From Curtobacterium sp. MCBA15_008 (GTDB lineage: Bacteria > Actinomycetota > Actinomycetes > Actinomycetales > Microbacteriaceae): 64,000 nt of DNA. This document shows, piece after piece, positions 1 to 8,356 of the stretch (its first letter is position 1; each line of letters starts with the position of its first letter). Under the pieces are notes generated by a model, which searched no databases, was not told the DNA's origin, and saw nothing but the letters and a program-made list of their open reading frames with translations. The position numbers and the translations under genes are program-made. The stretch is taken from assembly GCF_001865065.1 (NCBI RefSeq), contig NZ_MJGN01000075.1, forward strand, positions 62,001-126,000, in the 5' to 3' direction.

Positions 1-2
1 GG

Positions 3-1250
3 CACGACTTCGACTCCGGGGTGGCGGCCGTGGCGGCGGACGTCGACGTCGACACTGCACAGGACGGCCTCGACACGCTGGCAGACCTCGGGCTGCTCGA
101 ACCCCTCCGCGGGGACCGGTACCGCCTCCACGACCTGATCACCCTCTACGCCCTGCAGCACCTCCGCGCCGACGGACCGGATTCCGAGGCAGAGCACCGC
201 CTCCGGCTCCGCCGTCGGCTGCTCACCCTCCTCGAGCGTGCCGGCGCCTGGTTCGAGCCGGACCGCGACCCACTCCGGCAGGGCGCGGACGCAGCGGGCT
301 TCCCGGACACCGACGTCGCGCGGGCCTGGATCGAGCGCGAGTGGCCGCTGTGGTGGGCAGCGTTCCGCCAGGCCGCTGCGGCGGGCGAGGACACGGTCGT
401 GCTCGACGTCGCGGACGCACTGCACTGGTACTCCGACCTCTGGTCGCAGTGGGGTAACTGGCGCGACCTGTTCGCGCGCGCCGTGGCGGCGGCTCGACGC
501 GTGGGCGACCATCGACTCGAGGCCATGCACCTGGGGTACGTCGCGTGGGCCGAGCTCCGCGAACGCGCCGACCCGCAGGCGGCCGTCGGCGCCGCCAGGG
601 AGGCCCGATCCGCAGCGGTCGCAGCCGCTGACCGGACACAGGAGGGATGGGCGCTCGTCTACGAAGCCTGGGCCACGACGCGGGTGGCGGGCAGAGCACC
701 CGATGCGCTCCCGCTCGCACACGACGCGATCGCCGCGTTCGCGGAGAGCGGGGACGAGCTGGGGCGCGCACAGGCGGACAACCTCGTGACCCTCGTCCTC
801 GAGCGGATCGGTGACGACGCGACGGCGCTCGTGTCCCTGCGTGGTGTCCTCGACCGTGCACGCGCGGCGCACCTGGAGGACCCGAGCACGATCACGTCGG
901 TCACGCTCGTGACGGCGCTGCTGATCGCCACTCGACTGCGCCGGAGTACCGGAGATCTCGAAGGATCGCTGCGAGCGGCAGACGAGGCGATCGGAGTGGC
1001 ATCCGCCGTCGAGATGAACGTCGACCACCTCCTCGCGTTGCGCGAGCGCGGCGACACGCTCGCCGCGCTCGGTCGTCGGGCCGCCGCCCACGAGGACTTC
1101 ACCCGGTCGCTGCAGCTGCTCGACGCCGAGAACGAGACCGGGTACGCGAGCGAGTGGCGCGCGGGGCTGCTGGAGCGCCTCGATGACGGGAGCGCAGGAT
1201 CGAACGGTACCGACGAGCGAGGAGCCGCAGTGGGACGAGCGCATGGCTGA
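3..1250 (+). CDS. AfsR-like STAND regulator, C-terminal part
   Basis: The frame is open from the window edge, so the 5' part lies outside. The visible part begins in the winged-helix region that follows an NB-ARC ATPase: RYRLHDLITLYA matches the HDL..YA signature of AfsR/SARP-type STAND regulators. About 300 residues of helical, TPR-like repeats rich in Ala and Arg follow. Such proteins are cytoplasmic regulators in which the TPR region senses a partner. The internal GTG at base 21 is not a credible start because conserved sequence continues upstream of it. The last 8 bases overlap the chosen start of the next gene, suggesting translational coupling. The family call is solid; the target genes are unknown. 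Confidence 0.7.
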   Translation, partial: HDFDSGVAAVAADVDVDTAQDGLDTLADLGLLEPLRGDRYRLHDLITLYALQHLRADGPDSEAEHRLRLRRRLLTLLERAGAWFEPDRDPLRQGADAAGFPDTDVARAWIEREWPLWWAAFRQAAAAGEDTVVLDVADALHWYSDLWSQWGNWRDLFARAVAAARRVGDHRLEAMHLGYVAWAELRERADPQAAVGAAREARSAAVAAADRTQEGWALVYEAWATTRVAGRAPDALPLAHDAIAAFAESGDELGRAQADNLVTLVLERIGDDATALVSLRGVLDRARAAHLEDPSTITSVTLVTALLIATRLRRSTGDLEGSLRAADEAIGVASAVEMNVDHLLALRERGDTLAALGRRAAAHEDFTRSLQLLDAENETGYASEWRAGLLERLDDGSAGSNGTDERGAAVGRAHG

Positions 1251-3030
1251 CCGACCCGACGCCCAGGGTGGCGGCTCCTCCTCGCGCCGGACGTTCCTCC
1301 GTCGAGCCGGCATCGGCGCCGCCGGAGCCGCACTCGGTGCCGGGGCCGTCGCCGCCGGCGCCGCGTACGACGCCTCGGTGCACGACGCCCGGTACGGCTT
1401 CCACCCGCTGCCCGAGCGTCCGGAGCCCGGCTTCGACCACGTCGTCGTCCTGATGTTCGAGAACCGGAGCTTCGACCACGTCCTCGGCCGCCTCTACGCC
1501 GACGACGAGCTGCGGTCCGGGCAGTCGTTCGAGGGGCTCCAGCACGGCACGCACGAGAACCGCGCTCCGGACGGGACCGTCGTCCCCGCGCACGTGTACG
1601 CGGGGCCGACCGACGTCGTGATGAGCCAGCCGGATCCCGATCCGGGCGAGTTCTACCCGCACGTCAACACGCAGTGGTTCGGCACCGTGGACCCGGCCAG
1701 CAATGCCGACCCGGTGCGGAACGGGTACGCGGCGCCGTTCAACGCCCCGAGGGACACCAGCGCGCCGACGATGTCCGGGTTCGTCCACGACTACGTGGTG
1801 AACTTCCGCATCGAGCGGGGTCGCGAGCCCACCGTCGAGGAGTACTCGCGCGTGATGGGCGGGTTCTCCCCCGCGATGCTCCCGGTGTTCTCGACCCTCG
1901 CGAAGGCCTTCGCGGTGTACGACCACTGGCACTGCGCCGTCCCCTCGCAGACGTTCTGCAACCGGTCGTTCTTCCACGCGAGCACGTCGCACGGCTACGT
2001 CACGAACGGCCTCGACGGCGGGCCGCAGAAGTGGCTGGGCGCCGAGGCCGTCCCGACGCTCTTCAACCGGCTCGAGGACGCCGGCAAGAGCTGGCGGGTG
2101 TACTTCGACGCGCGACAGGTCGTGTCGTTGACCGGCTTCCTCCACGCCCCGTCCATCGAGAAGTACTGGAAGTCGAATTTCCGGAGCATGGAGCAGTTCC
2201 ACGAGGACGCCGCGAACGGGACCCTGCCGGACTACGCCTTCGTCGAACCGCGGATGATGTTCGACCACAACGACATGCACCCGCCGGTCAGTCGTCCGGC
2301 CGAGAGCACCGGGTCCGAGCGCGCCGAGGTCGACTCCGCGATGTCCGACGTGCGGGCGGCCGAGGTCCTGCTCGCCGAGGTCTACGGCGCCGTCCGCGGC
2401 GGCCGCAGCGAGAGCGGCTCGAACGCGATCAACACCGCGCTCGTGGTCACCTTCGACGAGCACGGCGGGATCTACGACCACGTGCCACCGCCCGGCGCCG
2501 TCCCGCCGTCGGGGTCCCCGGAACCCGGCGAGATGGGGTTCACCTTCGACCGTCTCGGTGGTCGGGTCCCGACCTTCGTCGTCTCCGCCTACACGGAACC
2601 CGGCACGATCATCAACGACCCGATGCACCACGCCGCGATCGTCCACACGGTCACCGAGCAGCACGGGCTCGAGCCGCTGACCCACCGCGACGCCGGCGCC
2701 CGCGGGATCCACAACGTCCTCAACCGGACGTCGCCGCGGCAGCCGCAGCTCTGGCCCGACGTGGCGCGGCCGTACGTGCCGACCAACCCGGAGTCGAGCC
2801 GGAAGCCGCCGAGCGACCGGGACCGCGACCGCCCGCTCACGGCACCGGGGATGGGCCTGCTCGGGCTGCTCCTGGCGAAGTACGACCCGGGGGCGCCCGT
2901 CCCGAAGACGTTCGGGGACGCGTACGACGTGCTGACCGAGCACGGCCATGGCCTGTTCGGCGACCGCGACCAGCCCGTTCGCGCTCCTCTGGGCCGTCAG
3001 ACCGGTCCGGTCCGTGGACCGGAGCTGTGA
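1243..3030 (+). CDS. TAT-exported phosphoesterase (phospholipase C/acid phosphatase family)
   Basis: This 595-residue protein starts with a twin-arginine signal (SSSRRTFLRRAGIG at residues 12-25, then an Ala/Gly-rich hydrophobic stretch), so it should be exported folded. The mature part has the PF04185 phosphoesterase hallmarks: FDHVVVLMFENRSFDH near the start and TFDEHGGIYDHVPPP near residue 410. These supply metal- and phosphate-binding residues in bacterial phospholipases C and AcpA-type acid phosphatases. The likely role is hydrolysis of extracellular phosphate esters or phospholipids. ATG 1243 was preferred over an in-frame ATG at 1183 because it puts the signal at the N-terminus and gives an ATGGCTGA overlap with the preceding gene. 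Substrate specificity cannot be read from the sequence. Confidence 0.85.
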   Translation: MADRPDAQGGGSSSRRTFLRRAGIGAAGAALGAGAVAAGAAYDASVHDARYGFHPLPERPEPGFDHVVVLMFENRSFDHVLGRLYADDELRSGQSFEGLQHGTHENRAPDGTVVPAHVYAGPTDVVMSQPDPDPGEFYPHVNTQWFGTVDPASNADPVRNGYAAPFNAPRDTSAPTMSGFVHDYVVNFRIERGREPTVEEYSRVMGGFSPAMLPVFSTLAKAFAVYDHWHCAVPSQTFCNRSFFHASTSHGYVTNGLDGGPQKWLGAEAVPTLFNRLEDAGKSWRVYFDARQVVSLTGFLHAPSIEKYWKSNFRSMEQFHEDAANGTLPDYAFVEPRMMFDHNDMHPPVSRPAESTGSERAEVDSAMSDVRAAEVLLAEVYGAVRGGRSESGSNAINTALVVTFDEHGGIYDHVPPPGAVPPSGSPEPGEMGFTFDRLGGRVPTFVVSAYTEPGTIINDPMHHAAIVHTVTEQHGLEPLTHRDAGARGIHNVLNRTSPRQPQLWPDVARPYVPTNPESSRKPPSDRDRDRPLTAPGMGLLGLLLAKYDPGAPVPKTFGDAYDVLTEHGHGLFGDRDQPVRAPLGRQTGPVRGPEL

Positions 3031-3070
3031 ACAGGACGAACCACACTGCGATCTTGGTCCGGGGCGGACC

Positions 3071-3102
3071 GGAGGCGCGGTGCGGGGCCGCCACGCGCCT
3101 CC
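3071..3102. terminator. GGAGGCGCG hairpin between convergent genes
   Basis: Arms GGAGGCGCG (3071-3079) and CGCGCCTCC (3094-3102) flank a 14-base GC-rich loop, between the ends of a plus-strand and a minus-strand gene. There is no U-tract. It is a member of the dispersed CTGGAGGCGCG palindrome family of this window and a plausible bidirectional terminator. Confidence 0.5.
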
Positions 3103-3145
3103 AGTCCGCCTCCGCACCCGTCCCGAGGAGTGACGCGCTCGGGGG

Positions 3146-4084
3146 CTACTTCAGCAGCCCCTCCTTGGTCAGCCAGTCCTTCGCAGCCGTCGTGGCCTGG
3201 GCCTTCTCGCTGCCCTCGACCCGGTTGCGCAGCGCGATGAGGTCGTCGGTCGTCAGCTTCGCGGAGATCTTGTTCAACACCGAGGCGAGCTTGGCGCTGT
3301 AGATGTCCTTGTTCAGGAACGGCAGGATGTTCTGCGCCGCGATCAGGTTCTTCGGGTCCTTCAGCACCTGCAGCTTCTTCGTCACGAGGTCGGGCGACGT
3401 CGTGTAGATGTCGGCCACCTGCACCGTGTCGTCGACGAGCGCCTTGACCGTGTCCGGTCCGCCGTAGTCCTCGATCGACTTGAACGTGACCTTGTCGACG
3501 CCGTAGGTCGACTTGAGACCGGGGATGCCGTAGGGAAGGGTGCCGAACTGCGGGTTGGCGCCGAGCGTGAACGGCTCGATCTTCGACAGGTCGGAGATCG
3601 ACTCGAGGCCGTTCTTCTTCGCCTCCGCCTGGGTGACCACGTAGGCGTCCTTGTCCTCGGCCGGCGACGGCTCGAGCACCTGGAAGTCCTTCGGGATCTC
3701 GGTCTTCAACGCGGCGTCGACGTCCTCGGTCGTCTTCGCGCTGGCCTTGGTGTCGTAGAAGAACAGCAGGTTGCCGTTGTACTCCGGCATGAGGTTGATC
3801 GAGCCGTCCTTGAGCGCGGGGATCGTGGTCTGTCGGGGGCCGAGGTTGAACTTGGTCGTCACCTCGAACCCGGCGTCCTTGAGCGCCAGCGCGTACATGT
3901 TGCCGAGGATCTCGCTCTCCGGGAAGTTGAACGAACCGACGACGATCGGCGTGCTGCCCGATCCGTCGCCCTTGTCCGAGGTCGCTCCGGTGGGGTCAGA
4001 GGTGGAACACCCGGAGAGTGCCACGATCGCCCCGATCGCCATCGCGCCCGCGAGGATGCGGGTTGTGGTGCCTGCTGTGAACAT
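3146..4084 (-). CDS. Osmoprotectant (glycine betaine-type) ABC transporter binding lipoprotein
   Basis: A 312-residue lipoprotein with signal peptide and lipobox (LSGCS, Cys26). The mature part is an OpuAC/OsmF-type binding fold, with VVGSFNFPESEILGNMYA just after the signal and NLMPEYNGNLLFFY in lobe 1. It should capture betaine-like solutes outside the membrane and feed the two permeases encoded immediately upstream. The start ATG overlaps the stop of the upstream permease by one base (TGATG), and GAAAGGGA stands 6 bases before it, so both coupling and a ribosome site support this start. The operon shown here has no ATPase gene. Confidence 0.88.
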   Translation of the reverse strand: MFTAGTTTRILAGAMAIGAIVALSGCSTSDPTGATSDKGDGSGSTPIVVGSFNFPESEILGNMYALALKDAGFEVTTKFNLGPRQTTIPALKDGSINLMPEYNGNLLFFYDTKASAKTTEDVDAALKTEIPKDFQVLEPSPAEDKDAYVVTQAEAKKNGLESISDLSKIEPFTLGANPQFGTLPYGIPGLKSTYGVDKVTFKSIEDYGGPDTVKALVDDTVQVADIYTTSPDLVTKKLQVLKDPKNLIAAQNILPFLNKDIYSAKLASVLNKISAKLTTDDLIALRNRVEGSEKAQATTAAKDWLTKEGLLK

Positions 4085-4863
4085 CAGTGGTCCCTTTCGT
4101 CGACGGGCATGACCGTCACCGCACGGCGCCGGAGTGGCAGCGCGCGGACGTTTGTGCGTGAGCGGCGGGCCGGTCGGGCTCCGCCGCGTCGGGTGAGTCG
4201 CTGTGCGAGGGCGAAGAGCCCGTCGATCACCAGGGCGAGCACCGTCACGAGCAGCGCCCCGCCGAGGATGAGGTCGTTGTCGTTCAGGCTGATGCCGGTC
4301 GAGATGATCGCGCCGAGTCCGCCGAGCGAGATGTACGACGCGATCACGACCGTCGCGATGACCTGCAGGACGGACGCTCGGATCCCACCGATGATGAGCG
4401 GCAGCGAGAGCGGGACCTCGACCCTGAAGAGGATCTGCAGCTCCGTCATCCCGACCGAGCGAGCGGCGTCCACCGTTTGCGGGTCCACGGACTCCACCCC
4501 CGCGTACGCCCCGGCGAGGATCGAGGGGATCGCCAGGACGACGAACGCGATGATGGACGCGATGAAGGCGGTCTGCGTGAACGGCACGGTCATCCCGATG
4601 ATGACGAAGAGGGTGCCGAGCAGGCCCAGGGTCGGCAGCGCGCGCATCGAGCCGGTGAAGGCGATGACGAAACTCCGCCCGCGTCCGGTGTGACCGATGT
4701 ACAGGCCCAGTGGGAGCGCGATGAGGGCGGCCAGGGCGACCGAGATGAACGTGTAGAGCAGGTGCTCGCCGATCCGGTCCTGGATCGGGAGCGGCGTCTG
4801 GAGTCCGGGGCGGTAGTTCGCCGGGTCGAAGAGCCACGCGACGGCGCTGAGGAAGTACTGCAC
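4084..4863 (-). CDS. Osmoprotectant ABC transporter permease (OpuC/ProW type), distal
   Basis: A 259-residue inner-membrane protein with at least five hydrophobic segments and the conserved permease loop (VDAARSVGMTELQILFRVEVP) that docks the ATPase. It belongs to the BPD_transp_1 family of glycine betaine/choline/osmoprotectant permeases. The GTG start at 4863 lies two bases after the stop of the preceding permease, and the gene ends in the binding-protein start, so all three genes form one translation-coupled unit. The C-terminus is Arg-rich and cytoplasmic. It presumably pairs with the neighbouring permease; the ATPase must come from elsewhere. Confidence 0.85.
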   Translation of the reverse strand: MQYFLSAVAWLFDPANYRPGLQTPLPIQDRIGEHLLYTFISVALAALIALPLGLYIGHTGRGRSFVIAFTGSMRALPTLGLLGTLFVIIGMTVPFTQTAFIASIIAFVVLAIPSILAGAYAGVESVDPQTVDAARSVGMTELQILFRVEVPLSLPLIIGGIRASVLQVIATVVIASYISLGGLGAIISTGISLNDNDLILGGALLVTVLALVIDGLFALAQRLTRRGGARPARRSRTNVRALPLRRRAVTVMPVDERDH

Positions 4864-4865
4864 GG

Positions 4866-5492
4866 TCAGGCCCCCCGCTCGATCGTCGTCAACGCCGCTC
4901 GTCGCCGCGACCGGCGCACCCGCCGCGAGGTCCGACGCGACCACGGCATCAGCAGGCGTCCGATGGCCACCAGCACGGTGTCGAAGACCAGTGCGATGAC
5001 GAGGCTCGCCACCACTCCGACGAGGATCTCCTCGAGGAACTGCCGCTGTCGGCCGTCCGTGAACAGGAACCCGATGTTCGCGGAGCCGACCAGGGCCCCC
5101 ACCGAGACCAGGGCGACGGTGCTCGCCGAGACGACCCGCATGCCTGCGAGCAGGACGGGGCCGGCCAGCGGGAACTCGACCGACCAGAACCGCGTCCACG
5201 CGGAGAAGCCCACCGAGGTGGCCGAGTCGACGACGTCCACCGGGACGGCGGCGAACGCATCCGTCGCCAGCCGCACCATGATCGCGACCGCGTACACGGA
5301 GAGCCCGACGACGATGTTCACGGGATCCGTGATCCGGGTGCCGAGCAGGTACGGCAGGATCACGAAGAGCGGCAACGACGGGATCGTGTACAGCAGACTG
5401 CCGCCGCCGACGATGACCGAACGGACCGCCTGCCAGCGGTTCGCCACCCAGCCCAACGGGACCGCGATGACGAACCCGAGGACGACGGGCAC
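4866..5492 (-). CDS. Osmoprotectant ABC transporter permease, proximal (start uncertain)
   Basis: A 208-residue permease of the same family, with the docking loop VDVVDSATSVGFSAWTRFWSVEFP and five to six membrane segments. Only the GTG at 5492 is a normal start. The frame stays open and protein-like upstream (LNWIFANFGLIWSLTVTHTA), resembling the usual N-terminus of this family, but contains no ATG, GTG or TTG before an in-frame TGA. The true start may be a CTG at 5561, or the gene may have lost its original start in a rearrangement that also removed the expected ATPase gene. A TATCCT box on this strand at 5636-5641 could be its promoter. Confidence 0.75.
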   Translation of the reverse strand: MPVVLGFVIAVPLGWVANRWQAVRSVIVGGGSLLYTIPSLPLFVILPYLLGTRITDPVNIVVGLSVYAVAIMVRLATDAFAAVPVDVVDSATSVGFSAWTRFWSVEFPLAGPVLLAGMRVVSASTVALVSVGALVGSANIGFLFTDGRQRQFLEEILVGVVASLVIALVFDTVLVAIGRLLMPWSRRTSRRVRRSRRRAALTTIERGA

Positions 5493-5609
5493 CGCGGCGA
5501 GCGCCGTGTGGGTGACGGTGAGGCTCCAGATGAGCCCGAAGTTCGCGAAGATCCAGTTCAGGTCGGCATCCCAATCCTCGTCGGACAGCCCGCGGGTGGG
5601 GTTCGTGCG

Positions 5610-5666
5610 TCCGGAAGGACCGCTGCCTCGCCATCAGGATAACCGCGCAGGGCGGTCCTGACCGGA
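5610..5666 (-). terminator. Hairpin downstream of the DeoR fragment
   Basis: AGGACCGC (5616-5623) pairs with GCGGTCCT (5652-5659), extended by TCCGG and CCGGA outside. It lies just past the stop of the DeoR fragment and before the permease operon, so it could end deoR transcription. There is no clear U-tract. Confidence 0.35.
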
Positions 5667-5678
5667 CGGCTTCGGCGA

Positions 5679-6090
5679 TCAGGCGGTGATCACGGTGACG
5701 CCCGCTGCACGGAAGCGGTCGATCAGGTCCGACGTGATGCCGTCGTCGGTGATCAGCGTCCAACCGCCACCGAGCCGGGTCCACGCGTGGAACTCGGACT
5801 GCGCGAGCTTCGATGAGTCAGCGAGGACGTAGACCGCTTCCGCACGGCGAGCGATGAGCTCCTTCAGACGGATCTGCCCGAGGTCCGCTTCGCAGAGCCC
5901 GCGCTCCGGCGACACCGCGTCCGCACCGAGGTACGCGGCATCGAACGTCAGGTACTCGAGCGCGGCCTCCGTCAGCGGACCGACGAACCCGTTGCTCAGT
6001 GCCCGGTACTCGCCCCCGAGCATGACGAGCCGAACGTCGTCGCGGTCGGCCATGTCGGTGATGACCCCGACGCTGGTGGTGGACCGATAC
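5679..6090 (-). pseudogene. DeoR-family regulator, C-terminal sensor fragment
   Basis: The minus strand encodes a good DeoRC effector domain: RLVMLGGEYR, NGFVGPLTEAAL, FDAAYLGADAVSPERGLCEAD and VLADSSKLAQSEF are all DeoR landmarks. DeoR proteins normally begin with a helix-turn-helix of about 60 residues and another 40 or so residues of sensor domain. Here recognisable sequence starts abruptly at about TTSVGVITDM (near base 6090), and unrelated sequence precedes it. With no DNA-binding half, it is best read as a 5'-deleted pseudogene. The break lies beside lower-GC DNA, suggesting a past deletion or insertion. Confidence 0.65.
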
Positions 6091-6462
6091 AGAGATTGGT
6101 CGTCGGCGGGCTGTTCAAGCAGGTGGACGAGCACCCCGCGCTCCTAGCTCTTGCCATGCACAGCGCGACGCTCGCGGACCGCTTCGGCGAGAGCGGGTCG
6201 GGCCGTGCCGACCGCTCATCCCGTCTTCAAGCGTCCAGCTCGCACGCTGACTGCCGGAACTTCTCGTCAGAGCTCGGTACAACCGACCTATGGGCCGCAG
6301 GACGAGGTGTGATAGATCCGACAAGCGGAGGCCCGACAAGAAGCGCCGTCCACCCGAAAGTCAACGGCGCTTCAAGTCGGTGATCACCGATCGGCAAGGT
6401 GTCCGACCAAATGCCCGCGCAACCAGAGGCCCGCGTCGCAACGGAGGACCGCCACTCGCGTT
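6091..6462. other. 372-base stretch with no convincing gene
   Basis: This lies between the broken end of the deoR fragment and the lipoprotein genes. A plus-strand ORF at 6096-6383 and its antisense partner show no recognisable motifs, ribosome site or start context. The only structured element is the hairpin at 6340-6373. Confidence 0.5.
6340..6373 (-). terminator. Hairpin downstream of the lipoprotein pair
   Basis: GAAGCGCCGT (6340-6349) and ACGGCGCTTC (6364-6373) form a perfect 10-bp stem with a 14-base loop. It lies about 90 bases downstream of the minus-strand lipoprotein stop and is followed on that strand by TTGTCGGG. It is a plausible terminator. Confidence 0.5.
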
Positions 6463-6939
6463 CTACTGCTTGGACAGCCGAACGGTGGCGGTGCTACCTG
6501 CGATGCTCACAGGGAAACTGATCTCATCGTTCTCGTAGGTGAAGTCCTTCGTCGCATCCGTCGATGCCAGCAGCGCCGTGTCGGTCGCTGCGGTGTCTCG
6601 CGTTGACGTCCAGGTATACCGCGTGGTGTCGTCAGTCGGAGGCGTGAAGGTGCCAACCCAGAAAAGTGACGTGGTGTCGCCGTTGTCGGTGACAAAGTTG
6701 GCCGTGATGGTATTGCCAGAGATGGCGGCGGTCATCCAACCGTCATCGCTCGCCGAGTTGTTCTGCTTCCAGTCGCCGGCCAGGTCGGGAATCACGACCG
6801 CTTTGGGCGTCGGGGTCGATGTAGTGGTCTTGGACGGAGTGGCGGCGTCCCGTGCAGGTGCGTCAGCCGGGTTTGTCGCGCTGCACCCTGTGAGAGCCAA
6901 GGTGGCGGCAAGGGCAATCGGAGCGATCAGCCGCTTCAC
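6463..6939 (-). CDS. Small lipoprotein of unknown function
   Basis: A 158-residue protein with a lipoprotein signal (ALTGCS, Cys19), a Thr/Pro/Ala-rich tether to about residue 50 (SKTTTSTPTPK) and a compact beta-rich domain with GDWKQNNS. I do not recognise the family; the pattern resembles small lipocalin-like or META-like secreted domains without a decisive motif. The GTG start at 6939 overlaps the stop of the upstream lipoprotein gene (GTGA), so the two are coupled. Base composition is roughly 53-67% GC over counted 60-base lines, below that of the flanking genes, suggesting a different origin. Confidence 0.7.
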   Translation of the reverse strand: MKRLIAPIALAATLALTGCSATNPADAPARDAATPSKTTTSTPTPKAVVIPDLAGDWKQNNSASDDGWMTAAISGNTITANFVTDNGDTTSLFWVGTFTPPTDDTTRYTWTSTRDTAATDTALLASTDATKDFTYENDEISFPVSIAGSTATVRLSKQ

Positions 6940-7730
6940 TGGAACCACCCCGAGACGCCTACAGTGAAGGTGTCGCACGGTGTCTCGAACAGGTCGTGAC
7001 TGAACGAGACGGTCGCGTCCGCCTCGATGTCTCCGGTCTCAGTGGCGTAGTCGAGGGTCGATGTGGTCAGCGTGTCGCCGCTGAAGCAGTAAATCCCGAC
7101 CGAGTACGGCCCGGTGAGGGGCTTACCGGTCTTGTTCACCGCGGTACCGATGATCGACTTTCCGTTGTTGTCGGCCTGCGTGACGGTGAGCGGTGCCGAG
7201 TTGTACGAGGAGGTGTCCGCTGGCGACGTCGATGCCTTGAAGTCGTACTGCACGCCGGAGTCCGGCACGGACGACACGTCTTCGAAGTAGATGTAGCCGA
7301 AGCCGGCTTCTCCCGGCTTCACCTGCGCTGGGACAGTGTCCTGGCTCGAGCCACTGGCGACGACCTTGCCGCTGGCCGACGCTGTCCCGGTGAAGTCCAC
7401 GTGGGAGATCGACGCCGTGGTGTTGTTGCGGAAGGCGAACGCCAAGGTGCCGCCGCCGATGCCGTCTGGCTTCAGCGGCGCAGTGGTCACGACAGAGACC
7501 TTCCCTGCGTCGCCGCCGGCTACCTTCGGCGTTGCGTTCCCAGCGAGGTATCCACCGGCGTTGAAGGGGAGGGCAGCGACCGTCGCCGACGTGGGAGTTG
7601 GTGAGGCGGTCGAGGACCCGCCAACGGTTCCTGCTGCAACATTGGAGGTGGAGGACGTGCTGCAGCCAGCGAGGAGGAGGAGAGCTACACCTCCGAGTGC
7701 GGCCGACGCGAGCGTCTGCTTCGAGATCAT
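6936..7730 (-). CDS. Lipoprotein of unknown function
   Basis: A 264-residue protein with a lipoprotein signal (LLLLAGCS, Cys23) and a Ser/Thr/Gly-rich linker to about residue 50. The C-terminal part is beta-rich and contains FAFRNNTTASISHVDF and a GYIYFEDV element, reminiscent of FxLYD-like immunoglobulin-type domains on actinobacterial surfaces. No enzyme motif is seen. It leads a two-gene operon; the second lipoprotein starts inside its stop codon. No strong ribosome site precedes the ATG. Function is unknown and probably structural or signalling at the cell surface. Confidence 0.72.
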   Translation of the reverse strand: MISKQTLASAALGGVALLLLAGCSTSSTSNVAAGTVGGSSTASPTPTSATVAALPFNAGGYLAGNATPKVAGGDAGKVSVVTTAPLKPDGIGGGTLAFAFRNNTTASISHVDFTGTASASGKVVASGSSQDTVPAQVKPGEAGFGYIYFEDVSSVPDSGVQYDFKASTSPADTSSYNSAPLTVTQADNNGKSIIGTAVNKTGKPLTGPYSVGIYCFSGDTLTTSTLDYATETGDIEADATVSFSHDLFETPCDTFTVGVSGWFQ

Positions 7731-8203
7731 GGTGGGGTGTGGTTCTTTCTTGAGCGTCCGTCGAAACTGTGGTTTTCCTCAACGTAGTGGTTGGAGCAAT
7801 GGCGCTAGACACCCCAGTTGTGGAGCAGAAAAGAACGGCGGTTGCCCGCACGTTTGATCACGCGCCGGTAACTCCGTCGAGCTGGCACACAGCTCCGCGA
7901 CAGTCAAGGCAGCCGCTCCAGCGTCCTGCCAGTAGTCCCAATCGACGAGGTCCACGGCTGGGCGCCACCGCCCACCCGAACTGAGCATTCACTGGCTTCG
8001 CTCGATAACCGAGCCGATGCCCCTGCCCGAGAAACAGGCCAGGGGCGCTCGTCGTTCACAGACTCGCTTGCGCTCTGTGAACTCGAGCTCACGAACGAGC
8101 GAGAAAGCCGTTCAAAGCGGTGCGGAGACGTCGACTGGCAGCCCCAGAGGTCAACGCAGGCAAAACACCGTCCAGGAATCCTGCAAGACCGATCGGCCCC
8201 GAG
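7731..8203. other. 473-base intergenic stretch
   Basis: It lies between the start of the minus-strand lipoprotein operon and tRNA-Gln. I see no supported gene. It should hold the lipoprotein promoter (near 7740-7790) and the candidate tRNA terminator at 8054-8082. No repeat of the tRNA 3' end was found that would mark an integrated element. Confidence 0.5.
8054..8082 (-). terminator. Candidate terminator of tRNA-Gln
   Basis: GTTCACAGA (8054-8062) and TCTGTGAAC (8074-8082) form a perfect 9-bp stem with an 11-base loop; partial CGCTCGT/ACGAGCG arms extend it. It lies downstream of the minus-strand tRNA. Confidence 0.45.
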
Positions 8204-8275
8204 CTCCGCCTCCAGGATTCGAACCCGGACCTAACGGCACCAAAGGCCGTCGTGCTGCCATTACACCAAGGCGGA
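8204..8275 (-). tRNA. tRNA-Gln (anticodon TTG)
   Basis: Read on the minus strand, the 5' TCCGCCT pairs with the 3' AGGCGGA to make the acceptor stem, with discriminator G. A D-loop (GGTGTAATGGCA), the anticodon loop CCTTTGGT with TTG in the centre, and the T-arm GGTTCGAATCC are all present. The 72-base length is typical. CCA is not encoded. This transfer RNA decodes CAA/CAG. Confidence 0.95.
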
Positions 8276-8344
8276 ACACACCCCGCGGAGTGCCCGACCA
8301 TCCTCCCATGCCGACGAGGTTGGCCGTGCAGCCCTCGCTTCGGC

Positions 8345-8350
8345 CAAGAT
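8345..8350 (+). promoter_or_regulatory. -10 box (CAAGAT) of the MarR gene at 8357
   Basis: CAAGAT ends 6 bases before the ATG, in the leaderless arrangement seen repeatedly in this window. The match is weak. Confidence 0.35.
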
Positions 8351-8356
8351 GGTGGG

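Noticed and set aside
1099-3117. Long antisense ORF of 672 codons opposite the phosphoesterase gene
   Set aside because: Arg/Val/Gly-rich composition typical of the antisense frame of a high-GC gene; no family motif. The plus-strand gene is clear.
6096-6383. Plus-strand ORF beside the deoR break
   Set aside because: No motif, no start context, and it overlaps the broken gene end. It may carry the end of some lost gene, but I cannot support it.
6100-8300. Possible integrated element with tRNA-Gln as attachment site
   Set aside because: No integrase and no direct repeat of the tRNA 3' end was found in the flanking DNA.
8120-8356. N-terminal extension of the MarR gene over tRNA-Gln
   Set aside because: Antisense to the tRNA and beyond the normal MarR length; ATG 8357 is the credible start.
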